This document shows positions 1 through 11,500 of a stretch of DNA of 64,000 nucleotides, piece by piece. Each line of letters begins with the position of its first letter. The first letter of the stretch is position 1. A program made the position numbers and the translations under genes. Under the pieces are notes generated by a model. The model was given only the letters and a program-made list of their open reading frames with translations, ran no database searches and was not told the DNA's origin. Source of the stretch: Bryoerythrophyllum caledonicum (Eukaryota > Streptophyta > Bryopsida > Pottiales > Pottiaceae); contig OZ020515.1 of NCBI GenBank assembly GCA_963971425.1, positions 36,718,371 through 36,782,370 of the forward strand, written 5' to 3'.

Positions 1-324
1 TAGATACTTCTAGGTCATTGGTTGTTGTACATCTAATTCGGAAACCAAATGTAGTAAGTGACAGATTGGCAAGTTGTTAATCTTGGTAATGGAGTCACAT
101 CATGCAATTAATGACTGACATTCCGTGGTTCAGAGATATTTCATATGTTGTGCATATTAAAGAGTGGGCTTCGGCATTTGCAAATCACAGAGTGTCGTCA
201 GTCATTCAGCATCCAATTTGCACAGCTCTGCCGTATTCTCAGTCTTGCGGTGCATGAGAGCTTCCATGCAGCGTGCACTGTTCACAGCGTGCAAGCTTCA
301 CTAATCACAGTCCCAATATTGTCG

Positions 325-888
325 ATGACAAGTCGCTGGAATCGTCAGAATTTTGAGAGAGAGGATGAGTGTCGTGCGTGGTCCGATACTGAAAGTGAGG
401 ATGCTCGGATGATGGAGCACGGCGACTTTCAGGGCAGTGGCGACGAGAGCGATGGTGATCTGGAGTTGCTGCAGGGCGAAATCCCGCCTGCCCTCACGAG
501 CCTCAATCGGCCCGGGAGGTGTTCAATTGGAAGTTCACATGGCATCAACTCGGCCTCACTTACTGCCGATTTCGATACCATTGGAGACGACAATGATATC
601 ATTGTCGCTCCTACGCCTCCAAAGTTGCTTCGGTCGACTAGTAGCCAGCAACTGCCTACGTCGAATCCTCAACTCAGGGCGTCTCGGAGGTTTGGAGCGG
701 GCAGTAGACAAGTTGGCGAAGGGCGCATGAGGGCTAATCAAACGGCCATCCCATATCTTTGGTGCAGGTCCGGAGGGGCCAATGCTACATCGAGGAGGTC
801 ATCTGGAGTGGGGTCGGGAGGCATGCGGCATCTTGACAGCCGAGGAGTTGGGCTCAGCTCACAACCATCAATTCAAGGTGGTACTTAG
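325..888 (+). other. Open reading frame upstream of the pogo-like transposase, function unknown
   Basis: An ATG at 325 opens a frame of about 187 codons, ending with TAG at 886-888. It lies in the same frame as the transposase start at 928, about 40 bases downstream. The frame stays open further upstream to about 145. The first third is acidic and rich in Glu, Asp and Ser; the rest is Ser/Arg/Gly-rich with no recognisable domain. It could be the N-terminal part of the element's transposase cut off by a stop, an accessory frame of the element, or chance. Position and frame continuity favour it belonging to the element, but I recognise no family. Confidence 0.3.
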
Positions 889-927
889 CCGAGCAATTCA
901 AGCCCAGCTGTAGCAGGTCGGCAAGTC

Positions 928-3112
928 TTGGGAGATATCAGTAACGTGGAAGGGGAACGTGGAGTAAGGACTGCAGGATCGGGGGCCAAGAAGCGATCAC
1001 TGCAGAGAGGGCTCTGGACCGACGATCAACTTTCCAGAGCCATGCATGCAGTTGAAGGTGGGATGCGAATTCAAACTGCCGGGAACCTATACCGAATTCC
1101 TCCATCATCACTGCGCGACCATCTTTATGGTATCACCCGTGGGCGCAAGCGGGGTGGAAAATGCGTGTTGTCCGCAGAGGAGGAACAACTCATTGTCGAT
1201 TGGGTCATTCAGCTCCAACAACGTGGCCACCCCATCACATTGGCCTCACTGCGGATGAAGGTAGCAGACATATGTCAAGATAGAGAGACTCCCTTCACCG
1301 AAGGTATACCCGAGCGAGGCTGGTTGAGATGGTGGCGCCGTCGGCATCCGGAGTTGACTCTTCGAGTCGCTCAAGGGCTTCAGACTTCCCGTGCACGTGG
1401 CCTTTGTGAGGAAAACGTACAGACCTTTTATCAAAATTTGAAGCACCTGTATGATATGAATTTGTACTCACCGGATAGAATTTGGAACTGTGATGAAATA
1501 GGTGCACAGGCTGGTCGAAACGGAGGTGCACTTGTTCTTGCACGCAAAGGTACTCGCACTATCCATCAAGTGATGCCAGATGAGAGAGAGTGGCTATCAG
1601 TTCTCGTGTGTGTCAATGCTGCAAGACAAGCGATTCCTAGCTTCTATGTTTTCAAGAGCAAGAGATTTCGACGGAATTATATAGCGAGCTGTGAAAGTGG
1701 TGCCACCATGGCCATGCAGCCACATGCGTGGATGAAAAGTTTTTTGTTTTCTAAGTGGATTTCCCATTTTGTCAAGTCTGTTGAACAGTTGGAGGTATTT
1801 CATGTGAGCGTAGGCACTTGCTCATTTTAGATGGGCATGTGAGTCATGTGTCTATTGACACAGTAGTGGAAGCACGTCGACAAGGTCTTGATATCCTGAC
1901 GTTACCATCGCATACGTCACATGCGATGCAACCGTTGGATGTGTGCTTGTTTAAACCTTTTAAAACCGCATTCAAGGCCTACCGTGATTATTGGACATAT
2001 AGGGCTGCTGGATCAGCTGCGAAGAAGGAGAACTTGGCCCTGTGGGTCAGCTTGGGCTTGAGGAGAGCGCATACTGTCCAAAACATTGAGAAAGGATTCC
2101 GGGTGACTGGTATATGGCCTTGGGATGGGACCGCCATGGCTGCCAAAATGGGTCCCTCTCAGACATACCGCCCGGAGGTTGAGGACATGGCCGAGGCCTT
2201 CACGCAGCTCCATGTTGAAGAGATTCAACAGGAAGTGTCAAAGCCACAGAATCCTGACAGCCAGCACTTCTATGTTGACGTTGATGGCGTAGAGACGATG
2301 CCTGGAGACGACATGAGCATCGTGGCCTCTGATGAGGAAATGCTGCCTCCCGAGGAGCCAACTCCATCAATCACCAGGTTTCTAACACTACTCGAAGTCA
2401 CAGTCAACAGGCCTCGGAGGAGGGCCGAGCCTATTGCTGACTACAACAAGTCTATAATTTTGACGAGTGAGAGTTGATGGAAGAAAAAGCTGCAAGGAGG
2501 GAGGCTATGGAGAAGTCAAAGGAAGAGAAGCGGCAGCAACGTGAGCTTGACAGAAAACGCCGAGATGAGGAGAAAAAAAAAGAGCACGAGAATAAGAAAA
2601 TCAGGGAAGATGAGCGTGCAAGGAAGAAGGCCTTCGATGCTGCATGGACGCCGACAGCCGTTTCTGCCTACGGCCAGCGACTTCATGATCGAATCCGCTC
2701 CGGGGAGCCTCTGCCTGCCAACACATTCCGCGCGCCCTTCTTGGGATTTCCGCCATCAATCTGTAGGGAGAACCAGCGTTTGGCAATTGAGCGCCGAAGG
2801 GCGAAACGGCGAAGGGAGGATGCCAGTGCTATACCAGCTGCCAACCCACCGGAGTGGGTGCATAAGCCCGGCACTCCTCTGTGGAGTAGAGTTGTGAGCA
2901 TGCAGGCTCAAAACCCGAGTTGGGTGAGAACCCCTGAGGCAGCACGGCAATTGTATTTGCGCCCATATGAGCAGGGAGGGGTGGCGATGGAGAACAGCCA
3001 CGGAGCCCTTATATTGCAGCCGGAGGTGGAACCGAACTCGTCCATCGCGGGGGTGCTCAGAGGAGAAGTCGAGGAGTCGGACTCCCTCGGGTTCACTCAA
3101 GTTGCAGCATGA
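928..3112 (+). pseudogene. pogo/Tigger-type (CENP-B-like, DDE_1) transposase, frameshifted
   Basis: The protein would bind the element ends and cut and rejoin DNA in the nucleus. Residues about 20-70 form a pipsqueak/CENP-B-type helix-turn-helix (WTDDQLSRAMHAVEGG). A second Tc5/CENP-B HTH follows (SAEEEQLIVDW to GWLRWWRRRHPE), then a DDE_1 catalytic core: first Asp in WNCDEIG near 1490, second in LILDGHVSH near 1830, third in HAMQPLDV near 1940. The core is broken: the first frame ends at 1830, and the second starts in another frame near 1806, consistent with one lost base. That second frame stops at 2477 and overlaps a third frame (from 2474) encoding a Lys/Glu-rich coiled-coil tail of about 200 residues. 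Overall order and length fit a full-length transposase of this group with two frame changes, so it is probably inactive. I could not find terminal inverted repeats; the left end may lie outside the window. Confidence 0.8.
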
Positions 3113-3228
3113 GTGGAGAAGGTTGTGGGCAGCGAGATAAGGATTCATCGGCGCTGGGGAAAAGGTGCCCAGCCAAACATGAACTAGGTCCATCGCGCGT
3201 CACATTTTGGTGCAAGTTGAATCAGTTT

Positions 3229-3940
3229 TCCCCAACTTCCGGTCTTAGATATGTGGTGCAAGTTGCACGGTAGTAGGTACACAGGGCAGCGTATTAAGGT
3301 ACCATTGAGCTCGGTTCCAGACTCACAATATGAAGGATTATCAAGTATGTTTGTTTTTAGTTTTGGGTACAGTAGGAGGCGGAAGTTGCTACTATTGGGC
3401 ACGGAAATGGGGCCGTCTATCAACAGCCAAGTGTGCCTACTGAGTTTCATGTTTGAGTGCATGGAATCTGGTCAAAATTTGCAATAAATTTAATTTTCTT
3501 CTTACATTCTCCTCTCTTTCCTATTTGCCTTTGTTCTTGTACAATTGATCTCCCTGCTGCAATCTGGGAAGTAACCTGAATCGCTTAAAGTCACGGGAGT
3601 GGGTGCTCGTACCTAGGATATGAAGCCTCCAAGTCTATGCCATGACTATCTTTGAGATCTTATTTTGCCGCGTCCATAATAGTTCTTCCCTTTCCACTAA
3701 ATGATTGTTATATTGAGAAGACCTATTGAAGGGAATTGTAAACCCAATAGGTTTTGCAATGTCTTGTCTGAACCTTTGTCCATGTCCTATTTTATAGTTT
3801 GTGTATGGTGCAACACACATCATGGCCCTTCAACTTAGGAGGCTTCTCGTCACGGATGACAATTACCTCCACTTTAAACAAGGATTGTCCTATCCAATTT
3901 GGTTGTTCCTATGGAACCCAGTTAAATTAGAGGCTCTGCT
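3229..3940. other. Intergenic, no gene seen
   Basis: This stretch lies between the pogo-like remnant and the small TTAA element. Short open frames occur on both strands, but none shows a domain, codon bias or splice structure. I see nothing assignable. Confidence 0.4.
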
Positions 3941-4228
3941 TTAACCCTTCAATGCCAAAGTGGGCCATGAGAACCTAGGAGAATCTACAAGTGTAATAAA
4001 TCAAGCAAAACATCATCTACACAGAGGATACATTTCATTACAACTCCATTCCACAAAAACTATTGTAATTTGCAAATGCCTGCATGGATTGGAGATTCAT
4101 TTATTTCATATGTGGGTTATTCACTAATGCCAGACACGTCGCAACCCAAAAAAATGCATAAAATTGACACACAAGGAGCCATATATGGAAATACACCTAT
4201 TTCGACCAACTCGACGCTAAAGGGTTAA
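3941..4228. mobile_element. Short piggyBac-like MITE (TTAA target site)
   Basis: A 288-bp element begins TTAACCCTTCAATGCC and ends CGCTAAAGGGTTAA, so both ends carry TTAA followed by an inverted CCCTTYA sequence. The first 130 bp resemble the starts of the elements at 39057 and 61094 (shared blocks GAGAATCTAC and GGTACATTTCATT or close variants). It has no coding capacity. TTAA duplication with CCCT-type ends is the signature of the piggyBac superfamily; the assignment rests on the ends only. Confidence 0.65.
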
Positions 4229-4510
4229 GGAACAACCCTAAATCCAAAACCATGCTTCAAAGACACGAGGTCAAGGAAGAAGATCAATGCTCATGCTAGT
4301 CAAATACGGCGATCCCTAATGATCGTCAAATAGTCAATGGAGCTATAATTATGCCATTAAATCTAAACAAGTTCTCCAAATATATTCAAGTGAAGATGAT
4401 AATCATAGTGGTAACTGATCACCAACTCTATGTCATATGTCCCATGGTCAACTAACCTCATGTGGTTGAATTCCCTTGCTTTGTCACAATGATAAGTGCC
4501 AATAGTTGAA

Positions 4511-6857
4511 TCACAGCTTGCTGTTTGGAATTTTGGACCTGGATCTCTGCTCAACTGCGCGACCGAACTGCCGCAGCTCCTCCTTGGAAATGACACGCGG
4601 TTTTGACAACCATTGGCCACCATCAACTTGTAAAGTTGCACCATTGATGTACTTCCCTGTGTCACAAACCACAGATATTAGTCAAATTAACAGAGTTATT
4701 TGTAAAGCCACGTAAAGTTTTAAATAAAATACCTCCTTTCTTTTTTGTCTCTAAATATTCTCAATTAATCTAAAACCAGCTCAAAGGAAAGAGGCGCCTG
4801 AATATTCATGGTTGATTTCGTGCAAACTCTTTTCTCACTCTCAGTTCAAAGGAGAGAAAGATGGATGGTTGATCTCATGAAAACTCATTCTTCACTCTCA
4901 AAGATGGCTAAAACTACTTTGACTTGAGTTCAGAGACCTTCCACCAACTGAAGTGAAAGATGAGACTACCACGCTCTTCTATTGCTATTTAAAGTGAGGA
5001 AAGAGTAGTGTAGTTACAAATAACTATCTAGGTTTGAAGGAGGAAAAGGTAGCTAATATTCATAGTTGACCTTATGCAAATACCCTCAGAGAAGACTGAA
5101 ACTACTTGACTAAATTTATTACCCTAATCATCAGAACAACAAATCAAGAGGAAGGGGTGTCTTATTAAAACCTACAAACAACTCTACTGTGAGAAGTCAG
5201 AAATTTACCAGTATCAGCCGCGAGAAAGATGGCAGCCATGGCAATGTCCCACTTCTCTCCCATCTTATCAGGAGAGGAGTAGTTTCCCGAAACTTCATCT
5301 GGAACCAGCTTCTCCATGCCCGGCGTGTCAGAGATAGGACCTGGAGCAATGCCATTGCAACGAATGCTGTAATCTGTGCCCCACTCCAAAGCTAAGCTCC
5401 TTGTAAGACTGTCAACTGCAGCCTGCAACGCCAAAAAAAAAAAACTCGATGACTTCTGATTGCTAAGCCAAGTCCAACCAGGTTATATTCTCCACTGAAT
5501 GGCGAGTTTTCCATAACAAAGAGTGATTGTTCTGAAAGCAATCACCAAGTTCATATGTATCTCAACCTTTTCTAGGATTTTAGCCCAGGACTAAGAATTT
5601 GTTGTTGGATCTCCTCATACATTGAATTTTTTGGTTACAAGAATGCTTTTCCGACTCGAGGAGAATAACGAGGGAAATGACAAATACAAAACTGAAAGTG
5701 AAGGTGAAAATGCTTAATAAGGGGTTTACCTTGGCAGCGGCGACGTGGATTTGGTACCAGTTTGCAGAGTAATGCAATGTGGCACTGATGTTGATGATGA
5801 CTCCAGCTTCAGTTGGACCCTTTCCCTTGCCTCCCTGCTTCAAGTAATTCATGGCTGCATGGGACATCGTGAAGGTGCCCAGAGTGTCGATGTCCATCAC
5901 TGCACCGAAGCAAAAAAAATCAAAATATGTATTGCAAGTTCTACAAGGAAACTCATGACATTTTTACACTAAACTTTCCATAGATGTATATTTTGGCCCC
6001 CGCTAGTGATTCATTTGAGGTATACTGAGCTGTGGAAATGGACACTTTTGTCCTCATGAGCAGTTTTATCAGGAACCCTATCTCTTGCTCAAATTTGGCT
6101 TTTGGCCTACAAATTTCGGGGGAAGCAAGGCTTCGAAAGTGTAAAACAACCCCACTTCGGGGTTGAATTTATGGATAACCAAATACCGTATGCATAAGTA
6201 TGAACGTTTTAAATAAGAAAAAAGGCTCCTCAAACAGCAAAGACGTTATTGACACCAACTTAGCAAGTAAACAAAATCTAGAAACTCTTACCAGTCTTGA
6301 ACCCATTGGGAGACAGATCCTCAGCTGCGACTAGAAAATTGCCAGCAGCACCGTTCACAAGAATGTCGAGCCTGCCCAACTCACGTACCGTCGTCTCCAC
6401 CACACGACTAGCATCCTCCTTATTACGCACATCCCCTTGCACACTTATGGCCTGAAAATCAAAGCCAGAAAGCCCAAAATCTCAATAACAACCCAAAAAA
6501 AAAGAGAGAGAGAGAGAATAACACTTATAATTTGCCCTAAACCAACCCCCTTCAACTACATCAACCATTACCAACCCACATATCCTCTTCCAGTTGACAT
6601 CAATATTCAAGAAAAAGAGTTTTGAGGAGTTGCCCTAGAGTGAGAATCTGGAGCACACATACCTTGATGCCTCGGCTTCCGAGGGAAGCCACAGCTGTGT
6701 CCAGGACATGTTTCCTTCGGCCCATGATGGCCACCGCGGCGCCATGGAGCCCGAACTGAGTGGCAATCTCAAAACATATCCCGGAGCCTCCGCCTGTGAT
6801 CAGCGCCACCTTCCCCTTGAGCACGGCGCTCTTGAACGGCGACTCGTGCTCACCCAT
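4511..6857 (-). CDS. SDRB: Peroxisomal 2,4-dienoyl-CoA reductase-like SDR, frameshifted in exon 2 as sequenced
   Basis: A short-chain dehydrogenase/reductase that would reduce 2,4-dienoyl-CoA with NADPH during beta-oxidation of unsaturated fatty acids in peroxisomes. Five exons: 6857-6663, 6452-6292, 5899-5730, 5422-5209, 4656-4511; all introns are GT-AG. About 294 residues, a normal length. Visible features: nucleotide-binding TGGGSGIC near residue 20, DILVNGAAGNF (the NAAG-type motif), NISATLHYSANWYQIHVAAAK (split: NISATLHYSANWY then QIHVAAAK, with the catalytic-region Lys), NGIAPGPI, and C-terminal SKL, a type 1 peroxisomal signal. The ATG at 6857 was chosen because MGEHESPF fits the family start; an in-frame codon at 6896 also exists. 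Two oddities: an extra base in the AAA run at about 6418-6421 shifts exon 2 and brings in TAG three codons later, and Cys replaces the last Gly of the TGxxxGxG motif. All other splice phases agree, so either an assembly error or a young pseudogene is possible. Confidence 0.85.
4693..5185. repeat. Intronic repeat family I, copy in SDR intron 4 (probably two overlapping units)
   Basis: The ends are AGAGTTATTTGTAAAGCC on the left and ACAAACAACTCT on the right, which are inverted repeats. Internal blocks recur in INTS6 introns: CTCTTCTATTGCTATTTA, ATTCATGGTTGAT, and GGGGTGTCTTATTAAAACCT near the right end. A second internal AGTTACAAATAACT at about 5015 suggests two units side by side. No coding capacity. 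Confidence 0.6.
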
Positions 6858-6899
6858 CTTGCAAACACTACCAGCTCCCAACTCAGATCCCACCACTGA

Positions 6900-8529
6900 A
6901 ATTCACATACAAAACCTACACAAGCTCAGGTGGTGAAGCTGCAGTCGCAACTTCTGATGCAAATAGTTGCTGCCCTAATTGTTTCGTTGCACTTTGGAGT
7001 AGGCCCTGCAAGTTGACTGCGCATGGGCATGTCGCTTCTCTTCTGTTTTGAGAGAGAAAAGATCAAAGTATTTTCAAAGGAAAATCCAAGATATCCACAG
7101 TATTTTCAAAGGACGTTTCTGGTAGAAAAAGTCGGTTTTTAAGATCGGTGTTGGTCGCAGGTTGGTCACGGAAGAGTGATGACTTGAAGTGGTGGTCAAA
7201 GAAGGTGTCGAACTGGTTTTGCCTGTGCTTGTTCTAGAACCAGTAGTTGAGCAGCCTTTTGTGTAGGAATATGTAAGGAGGATTATTCTTGGATGAGTTT
7301 TGGACTACATTGAAAGAGGCTGAATTTGCGAAGGAAGAAGTAAAGTGTGTAATTGAAGGAATGGGTTTAGAAGTGGAATAAAATTATTGCTAAGGCTCAG
7401 TAGAATGTAAGGGAATGTGGCCAGCTTGATCAAACTCTTGCAAGAAATGTGTGTAAGCATTTGAAAACAGAGCTCCAAGTGCTTTTGTAGTTTTTGAAAC
7501 TCATATTACTGACTTGTAGATTGCCAAAACTGCAAAATAAAAGTGGCACCAATGTAGACAACAAGGATACTAGAAGTGGACATGATATACTATTTAGGTT
7601 TGAGACATTGATGAGGTAAAACGTGCTGGTAGAATGTGTCGGAAAATAAAGTAATGAGAGGTACTGAGATGGAAAAAGCAAATGCGCCATTTTGGTGTTC
7701 CTAAAATGCACTCTGATATTTCTACAAGTAATGTTACTAATACTTCCATATAACAAAACACCCTGTAGGTTAAAGTGAGTAAAGTGAATTGCTGAACAGC
7801 TCACCATAAAACCTCCAAACTTTGACAAGATTTGCCTACACTTCATTGGAAAAAGAAAGATTTGATTAGTCAAGTCTCACCTTCCATGGTTGCAAACTTG
7901 CGATGGCATACCCTACAACTTGCATTGTTCGTAAATTCTCACAACCAAGCATAAGAATAAAGCTGCAGCACAAAAAGCAAGCACCATAAAATAGTCGTGA
8001 TTGCATTCAAGGAAAACAGTGACGACCTTGCCATTCACTAATAACAATTTAAACATAGGTCTGTTTCCCTTAAACGCCTGTCACCTACTCACTACACTAT
8101 CCATTCTGTCATGTACATGGAAATACAACCCAGGAAGTAGACCCAGATATTCACCACAATATTCACCTTCCGAGATGAAGATGAGATAATCCTCCACCTA
8201 CCTTTGTCTGCAAACCACTGCTAGACTACCCCTTGAGAGGGTAGCAACACAAGCTGCAAAGCAATTGCGTTTGTCACCTTGTCCGGCAACTCCAACAATT
8301 CGAGCCAAGCTGTGCTTCGTTATCCTGTGTTGGCTGCTAAATTTGAAAATGACGGCAACTAACTAACCTGGAAGGGTGATGCCTCAGCTCTTGGGGGCTG
8401 AAACTCCTTCGTGATCTTCTCATTGGCCAAGGTGTTGAAGCAGCAAGAGCGTCGTGTCTGGAAACATGGTCAGAACCTCTAAAAAGAATGCGGGTAAGCC
8501 TGAAAAACTCCGAGGACATCGTTCCATAA
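6900..8529. other. Intergenic between SDR start and INTS6 stop
   Basis: This holds the upstream region of the SDR gene and the downstream region of INTS6, both transcribed leftwards. A 147-codon minus-strand frame at 7430-7873 is hydrophobic and Ser/Leu-rich, with no motif I recognise. I do not see a clear TATA box or terminator. Confidence 0.4.
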
Positions 8530-11500
8530 TCATGTTGAGCCAGCGTTGTCAGGTTGAGTTGTGATGAGAGCGTTCCGGTACTCTACCAGCTTCTTGGCCA
8601 CAGCCAATTTGTTGTATCGCTGGGCCTGCAAAGCAACCGTTAACTGGATGAGATACCAGGAAGTAGAGTTATTTGTCAAGTTACCCAAAGTTTCTGTAAG
8701 ACACACCCTCATTCATTTGTTCAAGATATATAGCTCTTGGTGCACTTTCAATTATGATCTTTCTTAAGTATGGAAGAAGAGCTTGGTGGCCTCCAAAGTC
8801 ACGTCAAAGTAATAATGAGTTCGCATAAGATACCATGAATATTATCAGCCTTTCTCTCCCTTGAGCTAACTTTAGATTAATTGAGAACTATTAAGAGGTA
8901 GTTTCAATAATTCAAAATGAAAAAAGAGAGGTCTCTTGTTCAAAATTCAGGGGACTTTACAAATAACTCTGGTAAGGTTTCAATTAATCGTAACACATGA
9001 TAAGTAAAAACGAAGACAGTCCCATATTTAACACGAGAATTTGTAAAAGAGAAATCTCGAAGATGATAAGTAGAAAATCTAGAACACACCTGTAGAATGA
9101 GCTGCTCTAAAAAGTTGCCTTTGTCGACCGGAAAGTCCGGTACAGAAAGAAGCTCGAACAACTGCACATACAAGAAGTTCAAGCCTACAGTTAGTGAACA
9201 ATAGTCACTTCATTACAAAAAGGTAATCTCCTAATATACCACTGAATTCTGATCACTCCTAAGAAATCGGTAACCGATTCCACAGCATCCCTTCGGTACA
9301 TACCAGATCACTAACGAGTGCTATAAATAAGGGAGCAATTATATCACAAAGTATTATCATCGGTGAAGACACTGACCTGTTTAGTATTTGAAGACTTGGA
9401 ATACCGGAGAGCCTTGATAACAGAGAGAAGGAACGCGACCACATGTGACTGCTCTTGATGCATTCCCAGAGGAGCCATGTGCCTCTTCCGCCGCCCTTGA
9501 TCAAGAGCCCGGCTTCCTAAATCATTGGCCACCTCTAAGTCATTCTCATTCTCTGCCTTTTCCACAGCTCTCATTCTGTCGCCATACTCATTCAGCTTCT
9601 CAGTAATAGAGAGTGGCGTCTTGTGATTTGCTCGCAGCTTGTCTGCATTCTCAGAACCTGCAACAAGGCTGTTGTCTTTCCTCTCAAGAGCAGGCTCCAC
9701 AATCTTCACGTCCGTGGTCACAACATCGGCCCTTTGAGGTGAAGTCACCTCCATGTTAGGTGATGTGGTTTCAGCAGAGGAATCGGCAAGGCTGGAGAGA
9801 TTGGAGGAGGAAGGAGATGAAGAGAGTGAGGGAGAAGAAGGAGCGTCTCCTTGTTGTTGAATGCGCCGGCGTCGCTTCCGACCTCTTTGGAGCAACCCCC
9901 CCGTCCCTTCACTCCACCCTTCGTCCGCTCCTCCATCGTTCTTCTCCTGCCGGTATGGGTTGCCAAACATCATGCGCTGCTGCTTTGTTCGGTCAGGCTC
10001 CTCTGCCTGCAAGCAAAAAAAAAGATTATTCATTAGCTCTGATACGGCACAATGCAAACCATCTCAGATTTGAGACAATAAAAAGTATAGTGGCACTTGT
10101 GTGAAGACATTGTATCTGAAAAAGTGTTTCACAAAGACTTCTAAGATAAATTACTTCCTAGAGTCACGGAAGAATCATATTGAGGAGGACATACTCAAAT
10201 GTTTCTAGGAACTCACATATGGATTGCGAGGTGGCTGCTGCTTGAGGAGCGCATCATTGAAATCTCCCATCTGGTCACATTGGAATCAGATCACATGATG
10301 TTATATACTACTCAAATGAGTATAAGACCGAAAGTAACAACTTCATTGCTGCTATTTCGATGCCAATCTACACGAAGAGCAGAATCATTTTTAACCAGTA
10401 GATCTCACTAGTGGCTAGAACCTTGGACAATGTAGTCCAAGTAGTTGCAACACCCAAGTCATGAATAAACCAACCTTTTCAATTGGAAGAGAGTGCCGCG
10501 CATCATCCTCCTCCTTCGCCGCCAGAAGGGTAGCCAAGTTACTAAGGCTCGACTTGATAGATGATTTTGCGCCTTCTCTGTTTTCCAGCCTTCTGCTCTG
10601 TCGTGACTCCAACGCCAGCGCAACTCGAATGGGCAAATATTGCAGCTGACTACATTCAGAAGGAAAAATAAACGAGATTACATATGGAAAATCTTCACGT
10701 GTGTAGAAGGTAATAGAGTTGATTGTATAATTAACCATAGTTTCGATAAGATACCCCGTCTTTTGATTTATAATACTGCTCTTTCCTCACTCTCTAATAA
10801 GTATTAGATCAATAGAATAGCTTGGTAGTCTCATACTTCAATTCAGTCAGTGGAAAGAGCTTGGTGGTCTGTGAACTCATCAAAGCAGTTTTCGCCGTCT
10901 TTGAGAGTGAAGAAAGAGTTTGCATGCGATCAACCATGGATTATAGCCGCCTTTCTCTCCTTTGATCTGATTATAGATCGATCGAGAACTATTTTTTAAT
11001 GAGAAGGAGACAGTACCCCAATGAAACCTCGGGTGATTATGCAAAAAGATCTTCAACCACAAGCAGAAAAACTAGCAGGGATGAGACCACCAACCTAAGA
11101 AGTTGATCACGTGGAATGTCGAAAGGATTCTTGAAGAGACTGATGTCTTTCATGATCCCCGTTGGAACCGTGGGTGCTGCCATTTCAGGACCAGGCATAT
11201 TCAGCTGAGGTGGGTATGTCGCAGTTGGAACATATGGAGCGGCAGCATGAGCAGGGGTTGGGCCGTTCGGAAGGAGCAGCAGTTCCCAGCCAGCTTTGCG
11301 AGCACCAACTTGCTCACCGTGACCTATTCCTCGTTGATGTGCAACAGAATTTGCTGTGGACGTAAACCCTGGGGGCACCTCTGCAGGTGGCGGATTGGAT
11401 TGCGAGAGCGTCCTCAACAGTGGGCGCGTCACATTGCCTGCAGCCACCATTTGTTGTCCAGCCTGTTGGGAGCAACAAAAACAATTGAACGTTTTTAGAG

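Noticed and set aside
7430-7873. 147-codon hydrophobic minus-strand frame
   Set aside because: No motif, no splice partners, AT-rich composition like the intergenic sequence.
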